A model generated the notes under the pieces. It was given only the letters and a program-made list of their open reading frames with translations, did not search any database and was not told the DNA's origin. The position numbers were made by a program, and so were the translations under genes. A DNA stretch of 64,000 bases from Limnohabitans parvus II-B4 (GTDB taxonomy: Bacteria; Pseudomonadota; Gammaproteobacteria; Burkholderiales; Burkholderiaceae_C), in contig NZ_NESN01000002.1 in assembly GCF_003063455.1 (NCBI RefSeq), forward strand, positions 248,001 through 312,000, given 5' to 3'. Numbering within the stretch: position 1 is the stretch's first letter; every line of letters begins with the position of its first letter. Of this stretch, positions 45,962 through 53,945 are shown piece by piece.

Positions 45962-47317
45962 ATGACCCTGCTCAACGAAACCCACAACCCGGCCCTCAAA
46001 AGCTGGCTCGCATCGGCCAACACCGCAGGCTGCGACTTCCCGATCCAGAACCTGCCGTTCGCGGTGTTCCGCCGCAAGGGCTCAGTCGAAGCCTTCCGTG
46101 GCGGCGTGGCCATTGGCGACCAGATCGTGGACCTGGCGGCTGTCGCCAAGTCCGGCATCCTGAAAGGCGAAGCCGCTGACGCTGCGCAAGCGGGTGCGCA
46201 AGACAAACTCAACGCCCTGATGGCCTTGGGCTCGGCCGCCTGGAGCGCCTTGCGCCTGGCACTGTCACGCACCCTGCGCGAAGGCTCGGCGGAGCAGGCT
46301 GGATTGCAAGCCTGCTTGGTGCCCCAACCCGAAGCCGAATACGACGTGCCCGCCCGCATTGGCGACTACACCGACTTCTACACCTCGGTCTACCACGCCA
46401 CCAACATTGGCAAACAGTTCCGCCCTGACAACCCGCTGTTGCCCAACTACAAATGGGTGCCGATTGGTTACCACGGCCGCGCGTCCAGCATCGGCATCTC
46501 GGGCCAGCAGTTCCGCCGCCCTGTGGGCCAGACCATGCCGCCGGGCGCAGAAGCCCCATCGTTCGGCCCCTGCAAGCGGCTGGACATCGAGCTGGAGCTG
46601 GGCATCTTCATCGGCAGCGGCAACGCTTTGGGCGAGCCGGTGGACATCACCGAAGCCGAAGACCATGTGTTTGGCATCTGCCTGCTCAACGACTGGTCGG
46701 CGCGTGACATTCAGGGTTGGGAATACCAGCCGCTCGGCCCCTTCTTGTCGAAGAACTTTGCATCCACCGTTTCGCCCTGGGTGGTGACACTGGAAGCCCT
46801 GGCCCCTTACCGCACAGCCTTCACTCGGCCCGAGGGTGACCCGCAGCCCATGGCCTATCTGGACTCAGCAGCCAACCGGGCCGAAGGCGCGTTCGACATC
46901 CAGCTGCAAGTGGGCCTGCAAACGCCCAAGATGCGCGCAGACGGTCAGCTTGAGGCCAGCATCTGCCGCACCAGCTACCGCCATGCCTACTGGACGGTGG
47001 CGCAAATGGTCACGCACCACACGGTCAACGGCTGCAACCTGCAGCCGGGCGACCTGTTTGGCAGCGGCACACTGTCCGGCCCTTCGCTGGACCAGGCCGC
47101 AGCCCTGATCGAGCTGACCACCGGCGGCAAGAACCCGATTGCTTTGCCGAACGGCGAGCAACGCACTTGGCTGGAAGACGGCGACAGCGTGGTGCTGCGC
47201 GGCTGGTGCGAACGCGAAGGCGCGGCTCGCATCGGCTTTGGCGAATGCGTGGGCACGGTGCTGCCTGCGCGGGCACCTTTGTCACGTCCGACATCGGCCC
47301 TTGTCACCCCCGACTAG
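45962..47317 (+). CDS. fahA: Fumarylacetoacetase FahA
   Basis: The 451-residue protein has the hallmark blocks of true fumarylacetoacetase: DYTDFYTSVYHATNIG, PIGYHGRASSI, LDIELELGIFIG, LLNDWSARDIQGWEYQPLGPFLSKNFASTVSPWVV and QMVTHHTVNGCNLQPGDLFGSGT. It hydrolyses an acylpyruvate-type product to fumarate and acetoacetate (or an analogue). The ATG at 45962 has GAGG upstream; it starts nine bases after the VOC stop. The normal end is near GTVLPA; 15 further residues and the TAG stop come from a hairpin repeat (from about 47270). No maleylacetoacetate isomerase or homogentisate dioxygenase is nearby. Confidence 0.93.
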   Translation: MTLLNETHNPALKSWLASANTAGCDFPIQNLPFAVFRRKGSVEAFRGGVAIGDQIVDLAAVAKSGILKGEAADAAQAGAQDKLNALMALGSAAWSALRLALSRTLREGSAEQAGLQACLVPQPEAEYDVPARIGDYTDFYTSVYHATNIGKQFRPDNPLLPNYKWVPIGYHGRASSIGISGQQFRRPVGQTMPPGAEAPSFGPCKRLDIELELGIFIGSGNALGEPVDITEAEDHVFGICLLNDWSARDIQGWEYQPLGPFLSKNFASTVSPWVVTLEALAPYRTAFTRPEGDPQPMAYLDSAANRAEGAFDIQLQVGLQTPKMRADGQLEASICRTSYRHAYWTVAQMVTHHTVNGCNLQPGDLFGSGTLSGPSLDQAAALIELTTGGKNPIALPNGEQRTWLEDGDSVVLRGWCEREGAARIGFGECVGTVLPARAPLSRPTSALVTPD

Positions 47318-47486
47318 ATCGGGGGTCCATGCCTTCAATCACCATGGATACCCGCGTTCGCGGGTATGACAGTTCCACTTGTCACGCCCGACTTGATCGG
47401 GTGTCCATGCCTTCGGTGGTGCATGGATGCCCGCGTGCGCGGGCATGACAGACCTTTGTCGCCCCCGACTTGATCGGGGGCCCATG
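47302..47486. repeat. Array of five alternating hairpin repeats (REP-like), 47.4 kb
   Basis: Three A-type units (TGTCACCCCCGACTAGATC.. at 47302-47331; TTGTCACGCCCGAC.. at 47379-47409; TTGTCGCCCCCGAC.. at 47457-47486) alternate with two B-type units (CATGGATACCCGCG.. at 47343-47372; GCATGGATGCCCGCG.. at 47421-47451). The stems differ between copies but stay paired (ACCCCCGA/TCGGGGGT, ACGCCCGA/TCGGGTGT, GCCCCCGA/TCGGGGGC). The first unit contains the fahA stop codon. Confidence 0.93.
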
Positions 47487-47493
47487 ACGGCCA

Positions 47494-49332
47494 TCACCAA
47501 GTGTCGATGGCCAGGGTGCCATCGGCGGGCCGGGTCTGCCCAGCCTCCAAGCCCGCCACCAACCATTCACGCGTGCTGACCGGGTCGATCACCGCGTCAA
47601 TTTCCAACGTGGCGGCCATGTTGATGGCGCTGCCGTTGTCGTATTGCTGCGCCAGCAGCTGGTCAAACAAGGCCTCGCGCTCGGGGCCTTCGGGCACGGC
47701 CTCCAGCTCTTTGCGGTAGCCCAGTCGCACCGCACCTTCGAGGCCCATGCCGCCAAACTCGCCCGTGGGCCAGGCCACTGTGGCCAGGGTTTCGTGAAAG
47801 CCGCCGCCTGTCATGGCCATCGCGCCCAGGCCATAGCCTTTGCGCAAAACCACGCTGAGCAGCGGCACCCGCAGATGCGCGGCGGCCACGAACAGGCGCG
47901 AAACATGGCGCACCTGCGCCGTGGCTTCGGTGTCGGGCCCGACCATGAAGCCGGGCGTGTCCACCAGGCTCACAATGGGCAGCCCATGCGCGTTGCACAA
48001 CTGCATGAAGCGTGCGGCCTTGTCGGCAGCATCGGCATCGATCGCCCCGCCCAAATGCAGCGGGTTGTTGGCCATGAGACCCACCGGGCGGCCCGCGATG
48101 CGCGCAAGGGCCGTGTGGATGCCCGCGCCAAACCCGGTGCGAAGGGCCAGCAAGCTGCCTTCGTCGGCCACGCCCTGCATGGCGGCGCGGGTGTCGTACA
48201 CGCGCAGGCGGTTCTCGGGCACCACGTCGCGCAGGGCCTCGGCGCGTGGCGCTTGCCAGCTGGGCGCTGCACCCTGAAAAAACGACAGGTAGTGGCGAGC
48301 CGCCGCCACCGCTTGCCCCTCGTCATCGACCAGCACATCGATCACACCATTGCCGTGCTGCACGTTGCTCGGGCCGATCTGCTCGGGTTTGAACACGCCC
48401 AAGCCGCCGCCTTCGACCATGGCCGGGCCGCCCATGCCGATGTTGCTGCCGCGTGTCGCGATGATCACGTCGCAGCAGCCCAGCAAAGCGGCATTGCCCG
48501 CAAAGCAGCGCCCAGCCACCACGCCCACCACCGGCACCCGGCCATTGAGCCTGGCAAATGATGCAAAAGTGGCCAAGTTCAGGCCCGCCACGATGGCCAC
48601 GTCCACGTCACCCGGCCTGCCCCCGCCGCCTTCGGCGAACAGCACCACGGGCAACTTGTTTTGCAAGGCAACGCCCAGCATGCGGTCGGTCTTTTGGTGG
48701 TTGCGCATGCCTTGTGTGCCCGCCAGCACGGTGAAGTCGTAGGCCATGACCACGACGCGTTGGCCATGGATGCAACCGATACCGGTGACCATGCCGTCGG
48801 CGGGCGTGTTGCGCATCAGATCATCGGCACTGCGGCGGCGGCTTTGCGCGGCAACGGCCAGTGCACCGTATTCCACAAAGGAATCGGGATCGCAGAGATC
48901 AGCGATGTTTTCGCGGGCGGTTCGTAGCCCCAAGGCGTGGCGTTTGGCCACGGCTTCCGGGCGTGCGGCGTCTTGCGTGAAGGCCAGACGCGCCTGCAGC
49001 TTGTGCAGGTCAGCGCGCGTTTGCACGGGGGCTGCCGCTGAGCCTGCCGCAGGTGCCACGGCAGGTGCGGCAGGTACGCCCTCAGGAGCACTTGCGCTCA
49101 TGCTCACGGGCGCATCGGCAGCAGACAGCATCGCCAACACATCGCCCTCTGCCACCGTCTCACCCGCCCGGAAATACAGCTCGGCCAAGCGGCCTGCATG
49201 GCTCGCACGGATTTCGTGCTCCATCTTCATGGCCTCCAAAATCACCAGCACATCGCCTGCGGCCACGGCATCGCCAGTCTGTACCAGCCACTGCACCACT
49301 TGTGCCTGAAGGGGGGAATGAATTTTTTGCAT
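47494..49332 (-). CDS. Biotin carboxyl carrier plus carboxyltransferase fusion protein
   Basis: The 612-residue protein joins a biotinyl domain at the N-terminus (EAMKMEHE with biotinylated K36, residues 1-72), an Ala/Pro-rich linker (about 73-103), and a carboxyltransferase domain (about 110-600) with RENIADLCDPDSFVEYG, DGMVTGIG, VLAGTQGMRNHQKTDRML, GGGGRPGD, SNIGMGGPAMVEGGGLG and VDTPGFMVGPDTEA. It would carboxylate an acyl-CoA, needing a biotin carboxylase that is not in the window. Carboxyltransferase and carrier on one chain is less usual than a carrier fused to the biotin carboxylase. It is divergent from an asparaginase, with 86 bases between. Confidence 0.88.
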   Translation of the reverse strand: MQKIHSPLQAQVVQWLVQTGDAVAAGDVLVILEAMKMEHEIRASHAGRLAELYFRAGETVAEGDVLAMLSAADAPVSMSASAPEGVPAAPAVAPAAGSAAAPVQTRADLHKLQARLAFTQDAARPEAVAKRHALGLRTARENIADLCDPDSFVEYGALAVAAQSRRRSADDLMRNTPADGMVTGIGCIHGQRVVVMAYDFTVLAGTQGMRNHQKTDRMLGVALQNKLPVVLFAEGGGGRPGDVDVAIVAGLNLATFASFARLNGRVPVVGVVAGRCFAGNAALLGCCDVIIATRGSNIGMGGPAMVEGGGLGVFKPEQIGPSNVQHGNGVIDVLVDDEGQAVAAARHYLSFFQGAAPSWQAPRAEALRDVVPENRLRVYDTRAAMQGVADEGSLLALRTGFGAGIHTALARIAGRPVGLMANNPLHLGGAIDADAADKAARFMQLCNAHGLPIVSLVDTPGFMVGPDTEATAQVRHVSRLFVAAAHLRVPLLSVVLRKGYGLGAMAMTGGGFHETLATVAWPTGEFGGMGLEGAVRLGYRKELEAVPEGPEREALFDQLLAQQYDNGSAINMAATLEIDAVIDPVSTREWLVAGLEAGQTRPADGTLAIDTW

Positions 49333-49418
49333 GCGACCATTGTGAGGTGCTGCCCCGGCGACAGCAGGTCAAGTCCGGGACAATTTAAACTGGGTTTTCC
49401 AAGTCAAGAGACAAACCC

Positions 49419-50435
49419 ATGAACTTCGAACCGCTGATCGAACTGACCCGCAACGGTGTGCAGGAATGCCTGCATCTGGGCGCCCTTGCTGTGACCGACA
49501 CCGAAGGCCGTGTGCTGGCCCAGGTGGGCAACCCGCACTGGCTGTGCTTCACCCGATCCACCCTCAAGGCCATGCAGGCGCTGCCACTGGTGCAGTCCGG
49601 CGGCGTGGCGCATTTTGGCTTCACGCCGTCGGAACTGGCCATGATGTGCGCCAGCCACAACGGCGAAGAGATGCATGTCGAGCAAGTTGCGTCCATCTTG
49701 CGAAAAAGCGGCACCACCACAAGGCAAATGCGCTGCGGCTGCCATGTGCCCTACCGCTTCACGTTTTTCGACCGCCCCATGCCCGAAGGCTTTGCCTACG
49801 ACGAGCGGCACCACAACTGCAGCGGCAAGCACAGCGGCTTTTTGGCGTATTGCGTGCAACACGGCCTGCCCACTGAGACGTATACCGAAGTGGACCACCC
49901 ACTGCAGCAGCAGGTTCGCCAGGCCGTGGCGCACCTGGCTGGCTTGAGCGAAGAAGAACTGGCGCTGGGCATCGACGGCTGTTCGGCCCCCAACTACGCG
50001 ATGCCCTTGTCGCGTCTGGCCCGCAGTTATACCCGCCTGGCACAACCCGAATCGGATGGCCTGTACGGCGAGAGCCTGCGGCAATTGGGCGAAGCCATGA
50101 GCACCCACCCCGAACTGGTCTCGGGCACCGGCCGCAACGACGCCGACTTCATGCGCGCAGGCCGGGGCGACTGGGTCACCAAAGTGGGTGCCGACGGTGT
50201 GCAGGTGGTGGCCAGCCGTGCGCGTGGACAGGCCCTGGCGGTCAAGGTGATGGACGGCAACAAGGCCGCCCTGTTTGCAGCCACGGTAGAGGCCCTGGAC
50301 CAATTGGGCTGGCTCGATGAGGCACAACGCCAGCAATTGGTCCCTTGGCGAGCGGCCACGCTGCTCAACGTGGCGGGCATCCCTGTGGGCGCGCGGCGCA
50401 GCGTGTTCAAACTGCAATCGGGCACCCGCAGCTGA
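49419..50435 (+). CDS. L-asparaginase, type II-like family (PF06089)
   Basis: The 338-residue protein matches the Rhizobium etli-type asparaginase family (not the E. coli AnsA/AnsB fold): LTRNGVQECLHLGALAVTD, PHWLCFTRSTLKAMQALPLV, MMCASHNGEEMHV, HHNCSGKHSGFLAYCVQHG, GIDGCSAPNYAMPLSRLARSY and LLNVAGIPVGARR. It would hydrolyse asparagine to aspartate and ammonia. It converges with yggS five bases downstream, and its promoter lies in the gap shared with the carboxyltransferase. Confidence 0.9.
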   Translation: MNFEPLIELTRNGVQECLHLGALAVTDTEGRVLAQVGNPHWLCFTRSTLKAMQALPLVQSGGVAHFGFTPSELAMMCASHNGEEMHVEQVASILRKSGTTTRQMRCGCHVPYRFTFFDRPMPEGFAYDERHHNCSGKHSGFLAYCVQHGLPTETYTEVDHPLQQQVRQAVAHLAGLSEEELALGIDGCSAPNYAMPLSRLARSYTRLAQPESDGLYGESLRQLGEAMSTHPELVSGTGRNDADFMRAGRGDWVTKVGADGVQVVASRARGQALAVKVMDGNKAALFAATVEALDQLGWLDEAQRQQLVPWRAATLLNVAGIPVGARRSVFKLQSGTRS

Positions 50436-50440
50436 GGACC

Positions 50441-51124
50441 TCAGCGCTTGCCAAAAATGGCCGTGCCCACCCGCACCATGGTGCTGCCTTCGGCAATGGC
50501 GGCGGCCAGATCGGCGCTCATGCCCATCGACAAGGTGTCCAGCGGCAGGCCTTGCTGGCGCAATGCCTCGGACAACTGCTTGGCTTGCCGGTGCACAGCC
50601 CGCATCTGTTCATCGGTCTCGGCGGGTTCGGGGATGGTCATGAGCCCCCGCAGCTGAAGACGCGGCAAGGCGGCAACGGCCTGCGCCAAGGCAGGCAACT
50701 CTTGCGGGCTCACACCCGACTTGGTCTCGCCCCCGTCCACGTTGACCTGAATGCACACCTGCAGTGGTGGCAAATGCGCGGGACGCTGCTCAGACAGGCG
50801 CTGCGCGATTTTGAGCCGATCGATGCTGTGCACCCAGTCAAAGTGCTCTGCCACCAGGCGCGTCTTATTGCTCTGGATCGGGCCAATGCAATGCCATTCC
50901 AGTGGCAAATCCTGCAAGGCCGTGATCTTGTCCACCGCTTCCTGGATGTAGTTTTCGCCAAACGCGGTTTGCCCGGCCGCGTGGGCAGCCCGCACGGCTT
51001 CTGGCCCCCAGGTCTTGGAGACAGCGAGCAAACGCACACGGCCCACCGGGCGACCTGCCGCCCGGCAAGCCATCTCAATTTGCGCCTGGACATGCTTAAG
51101 GTTGTCGGCAATGGAAAGGTTCAT
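50441..51124 (-). CDS. YggS-family PLP homeostasis protein
   Basis: The 227-residue protein binds pyridoxal phosphate and buffers it, with no known enzymatic reaction. The PLP lysine lies in RVRLLAVSKTWG (about residue 36), followed by FGENYIQEAVDKI, WHCIGPIQSNKTRLV, QVNVDGGETKSGVSPQELPAL, LRGLMTIPEP and MSADLAAAIAEGSTMVRVGTAIFGKR. The ATG at 51124 (MNLSIADNLKHV) is preferred to an upstream start that lacks homology. Confidence 0.95.
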   Translation of the reverse strand: MNLSIADNLKHVQAQIEMACRAAGRPVGRVRLLAVSKTWGPEAVRAAHAAGQTAFGENYIQEAVDKITALQDLPLEWHCIGPIQSNKTRLVAEHFDWVHSIDRLKIAQRLSEQRPAHLPPLQVCIQVNVDGGETKSGVSPQELPALAQAVAALPRLQLRGLMTIPEPAETDEQMRAVHRQAKQLSEALRQQGLPLDTLSMGMSADLAAAIAEGSTMVRVGTAIFGKR

Positions 51125-51268
51125 GGCCTGAGCGTACCAAAACCTGACGCGAATCGTCCTTGCGCTCATTCAGGTGTCGCCAACCAGGCAACCCAAAGCA
51201 CCCGGTGCGCACCGGCTCTTGTCCAGGCTGCTAAATTAGCCGCTTATTCATTTTGAACCGAGACACCG

Positions 51269-52174
51269 ATGAGCCAAATCGCCGCGAAAACCTACGAACC
51301 CGCACCCGCCCGCAAAGTGGCCTTTTTGGGCCTGGGCGTCATGGGCTACCCCATGGCCGGGCACCTGGCCCGCGCGGGACACCATGTCACCGTGTACAAC
51401 CGCAGTGCCACCAAAGCCGCTGCTTGGGTGGCCGAGTGCCCTGGCAACGCCAGCGCCCCGACCCCGCGCGAAGCGGCTGCGGGCGCCGACATCGTGTTCG
51501 CCTGCGTGGGCAACGACGACGATCTGCGCAGCGTGGTGCTCGGCGCCGACGGTGCCTTTGCTGGCATGAAGCCCGGCGCGATCTTTGTGGACCACACCAC
51601 CGCTTCGGCTTCGGTGGCGCGCGAGCTGTCGGCCCAGGCGCAAAAGCTCGGGCTGCAGTTCATCGACGCCCCCGTCTCTGGCGGCCAGGCAGGCGCACAA
51701 AACGGCATGCTCACCGTGATGTGCGGCGGCGACGCTGCGGCTTTTGACAACGTCAAGCCTGCGGCCATGGCGTTTTCGCGTGCCTTCACCCTGCTGGGCG
51801 AGTCGGGCGCGGGCCAGTTGGCCAAGATGGTCAACCAGATTTGCATCGCCGGGCTGGTGCAGGGCTTGTCTGAGGCCGTGGCCTTTGGCCAGCAGGCGGG
51901 GCTGGACATGCACCAGGTGTTGGACGTGATCGGCAAAGGTGCCGCGCAAAGCTGGCAGCTGGACAACCGGGGCAAGACCATGGCCGACGACAAGTTCGAG
52001 TTTGGCTTTGCCGTGGACTGGATGCGCAAGGACCTGGGCCTGGTGCTGGACGAAGCCAAGCGCAACGGCGCTCGCCTGCCCGTCACGGCCTTGGTAGACC
52101 AGTTTTACGCCGATGTGCAAAAAATGGGCGGTGGCCGCTGGGACACCTCCAGCCTGATCCGCCGCTTGCGGTAA
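51269..52174 (+). CDS. Beta-hydroxyacid dehydrogenase (GarR/MmsB-like)
   Basis: The 301-residue NAD(P)-dependent enzyme has a Rossmann motif GLGVMGYPMAGHL near residue 20, the substrate motif DAPVSGGQAGAQNG, and the catalytic lysine in GAGQLAKMVNQI. It belongs to the 3-hydroxyisobutyrate/tartronate-semialdehyde reductase family. The usual length is about 295. The precise substrate is not clear. It ends with a shared bidirectional terminator and is not obviously in an operon. Confidence 0.9.
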   Translation: MSQIAAKTYEPAPARKVAFLGLGVMGYPMAGHLARAGHHVTVYNRSATKAAAWVAECPGNASAPTPREAAAGADIVFACVGNDDDLRSVVLGADGAFAGMKPGAIFVDHTTASASVARELSAQAQKLGLQFIDAPVSGGQAGAQNGMLTVMCGGDAAAFDNVKPAAMAFSRAFTLLGESGAGQLAKMVNQICIAGLVQGLSEAVAFGQQAGLDMHQVLDVIGKGAAQSWQLDNRGKTMADDKFEFGFAVDWMRKDLGLVLDEAKRNGARLPVTALVDQFYADVQKMGGGRWDTSSLIRRLR

Positions 52175-52200
52175 ACGGCCACGGCGTTCAAACGCCAACC

Positions 52201-52236
52201 ATGAAAAAGAGCGACCCAAAGGTCGCTCTTTTTCAT
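52201..52236. terminator. Perfect bidirectional terminator
   Basis: A 16-base-pair perfect stem (ATGAAAAAGAGCGACC / GGTCGCTCTTTTTCAT) with loop CAAA lies between the convergent dehydrogenase and dolP genes. The stem's A/T ends give T-runs in both directions. Confidence 0.95.
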
Positions 52237-52250
52237 GAAGCAGCAAGGCT

Positions 52251-52877
52251 TTACTTGGACAAAGGTGGCTGGCTCAAGCGCTTGAGCTCTTCTTCAGAAA
52301 TTTCATCAAACACGCGCACCACCTTGGTCACGCCTCCGATGCCACGCACGATGTCGCTGGCGCGTTTGGCTTCGCGTGCTGTCACGCGGCCCATCAAATA
52401 CACAATGCCGCGCTCGGTCACGACCTTGATCGAGTTGACCTGCAGGTCTTTCGCATCAATGAAGGCCGCTTTGGCTTGGCTGGTGATCACGGTGTCTTTG
52501 GAGCGCTGGGTCAAGCTGCTGGCAGGCGCAACAGCCAAATCGTTCACGACAGACTGAACGTTTTCCTGGTTTTGCGCCAACTTCTCGGCCCGGTCTTTGT
52601 CAGCCTGTGAGCGCGCCTCGCCGCTGAGCAGCACTTTGCGGTTGAAGCTGGTCACGTTCAGGTGAACCCGATCGCCCAGGTCCTGACGCACGGCACTGGC
52701 CACTTTGAGCTCAATGCCCTCGTCTTCGACCTGAGCGCCCGTGGTGCGGCGGTCGGTGGCCACGATGCCAGTCATGACCGCTCCGCCAACCAACAAGGGG
52801 GCGCAGGCAGACAAGCTGGACAAGGCCGCCGCCAAAACAGCACCCGAAAAAACCAGAGATTGAAGATTGCGTTTCAT
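52251..52877 (-). CDS. dolP: BON-domain outer membrane lipoprotein DolP
   Basis: The 208-residue protein has a lipobox (SLSAC, lipidated C25) and two BON domains (GIELKVASAVRQDLGDRVHLNVTSFNRKVLLSGEARSQAD and a second with AKAAFIDAKDLQVNSIKVVTERGIVYLMGRVTAREA). It matches DolP (YraP), which helps outer membrane integrity with the BAM complex. The ATG at 52877 directly abuts the diaA stop (TAAATG), and AGGAG precedes it. Confidence 0.93.
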   Translation of the reverse strand: MKRNLQSLVFSGAVLAAALSSLSACAPLLVGGAVMTGIVATDRRTTGAQVEDEGIELKVASAVRQDLGDRVHLNVTSFNRKVLLSGEARSQADKDRAEKLAQNQENVQSVVNDLAVAPASSLTQRSKDTVITSQAKAAFIDAKDLQVNSIKVVTERGIVYLMGRVTAREAKRASDIVRGIGGVTKVVRVFDEISEEELKRLSQPPLSK

Positions 52878-53462
52878 TTAAAGAGGCTCCTGTTCACCCA
52901 AAAGCTGGGTGTCGATTCCATCACACAGACAGTGCAGCACCAAATGCTGCACTTCACGAATTCGGGCGGCCCGCTCATGCGGCACGCACACATGCACATC
53001 GGTCTCGCGCAGCTGGCGAGCCAAACCACCGCCGTGGTGACCGGTCAAAGCCAGCACGGTCATTTCCCGGTCATGGGCGGCTTGCACCGCCTCTACCAAA
53101 GCAGGCTCGCCGCCATCCACGCTGATCAGCACCAACACGTCGCCGGTTTGACCCAGCGCCAGCACCTGCCGGGCCAAAGCCTGGCCGTCGGCCCAACGGC
53201 TGGCCATCAAGGCATCCGACGACAAGGCCATGGCGGCCAAGCCCGGGCGCTCCCGCTCAAAGCCACCCACCAGCAGATTCACCAAGTATTGCGCCAATGC
53301 GGCCGAAGGACCCATGCCACCGGCGAGCACCTTACCGCCCCCCGTGACACACGCCAGGACCGCCTGGACAGCCGCGTCCACAGGCTTGGCCAAAGTCTCG
53401 GCCACCTGGTAGTGCAAATCGGCACTGTCGATGAAATGTTGTTGGATTCGGAGGTCTAACAT
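52878..53462 (-). CDS. diaA: SIS-domain protein, DiaA-like
   Basis: The 194-residue SIS-domain protein (MLDLRIQQHFIDSADLHYQVAETL...) is DiaA-like or GmhA-like. The SIS core has GGKVLAGGMGPSAALAQYLVNLLV and DVLVLISVDGGEPALVEAVQAA. DiaA binds DnaA and promotes initiation, whereas GmhA is a sedoheptulose isomerase. Position between yraN and dolP, as in E. coli, supports DiaA. The ATG at 53462 is preferred to an upstream frame without homology. Confidence 0.88.
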   Translation of the reverse strand: MLDLRIQQHFIDSADLHYQVAETLAKPVDAAVQAVLACVTGGGKVLAGGMGPSAALAQYLVNLLVGGFERERPGLAAMALSSDALMASRWADGQALARQVLALGQTGDVLVLISVDGGEPALVEAVQAAHDREMTVLALTGHHGGGLARQLRETDVHVCVPHERAARIREVQHLVLHCLCDGIDTQLLGEQEPL

Positions 53463-53558
53463 GCGATGGCGATGATAACCCCCACAACACCGCATCGCCC
53501 CGGAAAAACAGTTATTTACACGGCTATTTGGGGCCGCTCCATCCTTTGGATGTGCACA

Positions 53559-53945
53559 TCATGCGCCATCAAAAGCCGCTTGCAACCATTCGGGCCCGGC
53601 GGCCTCAATGGTGACCACATCAAATCGCGCCGGAGGCAAACGGCGCCAGCGCAACAAGTAGTGCTGCGCCGCAAAGATGATGCGCCGCTGCTTCTGATAC
53701 CCGATGCTGGCAGCTGCCCCGCCATGGTCGGTGCGGCTGCGTTGTCGGACTTCGACAAACACCACCGTGCCGTCCGGTGATTGCATGATCAGGTCGATTT
53801 CGCCACCCCCTCGGCCGGGCGTCCGATAATTGCGCTGCAGCAAGCGCAAACCGCGCGCTTGCAAATAAGCCAGCGCCTCGTCTTCGCCCGCATCGCCCCG
53901 GGCTTTGGTGGTCTGGCCCACCGTGTTCTTTTTGAGGAATTGCAT
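53559..53945 (-). CDS. yraN: UPF0102 family protein YraN
   Basis: The 128-residue protein matches the endonuclease-like UPF0102/YraN family: GDAGEDEALAYLQARGLRLLQRNYRTPGRGGGEIDLIM, FVEVRQRSRTDHGGAAASI and RFDVVTIEA. The E-I-D-L..F-V-E-V-R residues fit a PD-(D/E)XK-type fold, but activity is unproven. Its ATG (53943-53945) shares a base with the divergent rsmI TTG start, so its ribosome site lies within rsmI coding sequence. Confidence 0.92.
   Translation of the reverse strand: MQFLKKNTVGQTTKARGDAGEDEALAYLQARGLRLLQRNYRTPGRGGGEIDLIMQSPDGTVVFVEVRQRSRTDHGGAAASIGYQKQRRIIFAAQHYLLRWRRLPPARFDVVTIEAAGPEWLQAAFDGA

Noticed and set aside
47302..47486. CRISPR-like array
   Set aside because: Units are alternating inverted hairpins of differing sequence with no constant direct repeat or spacer length, and no cas gene is near.
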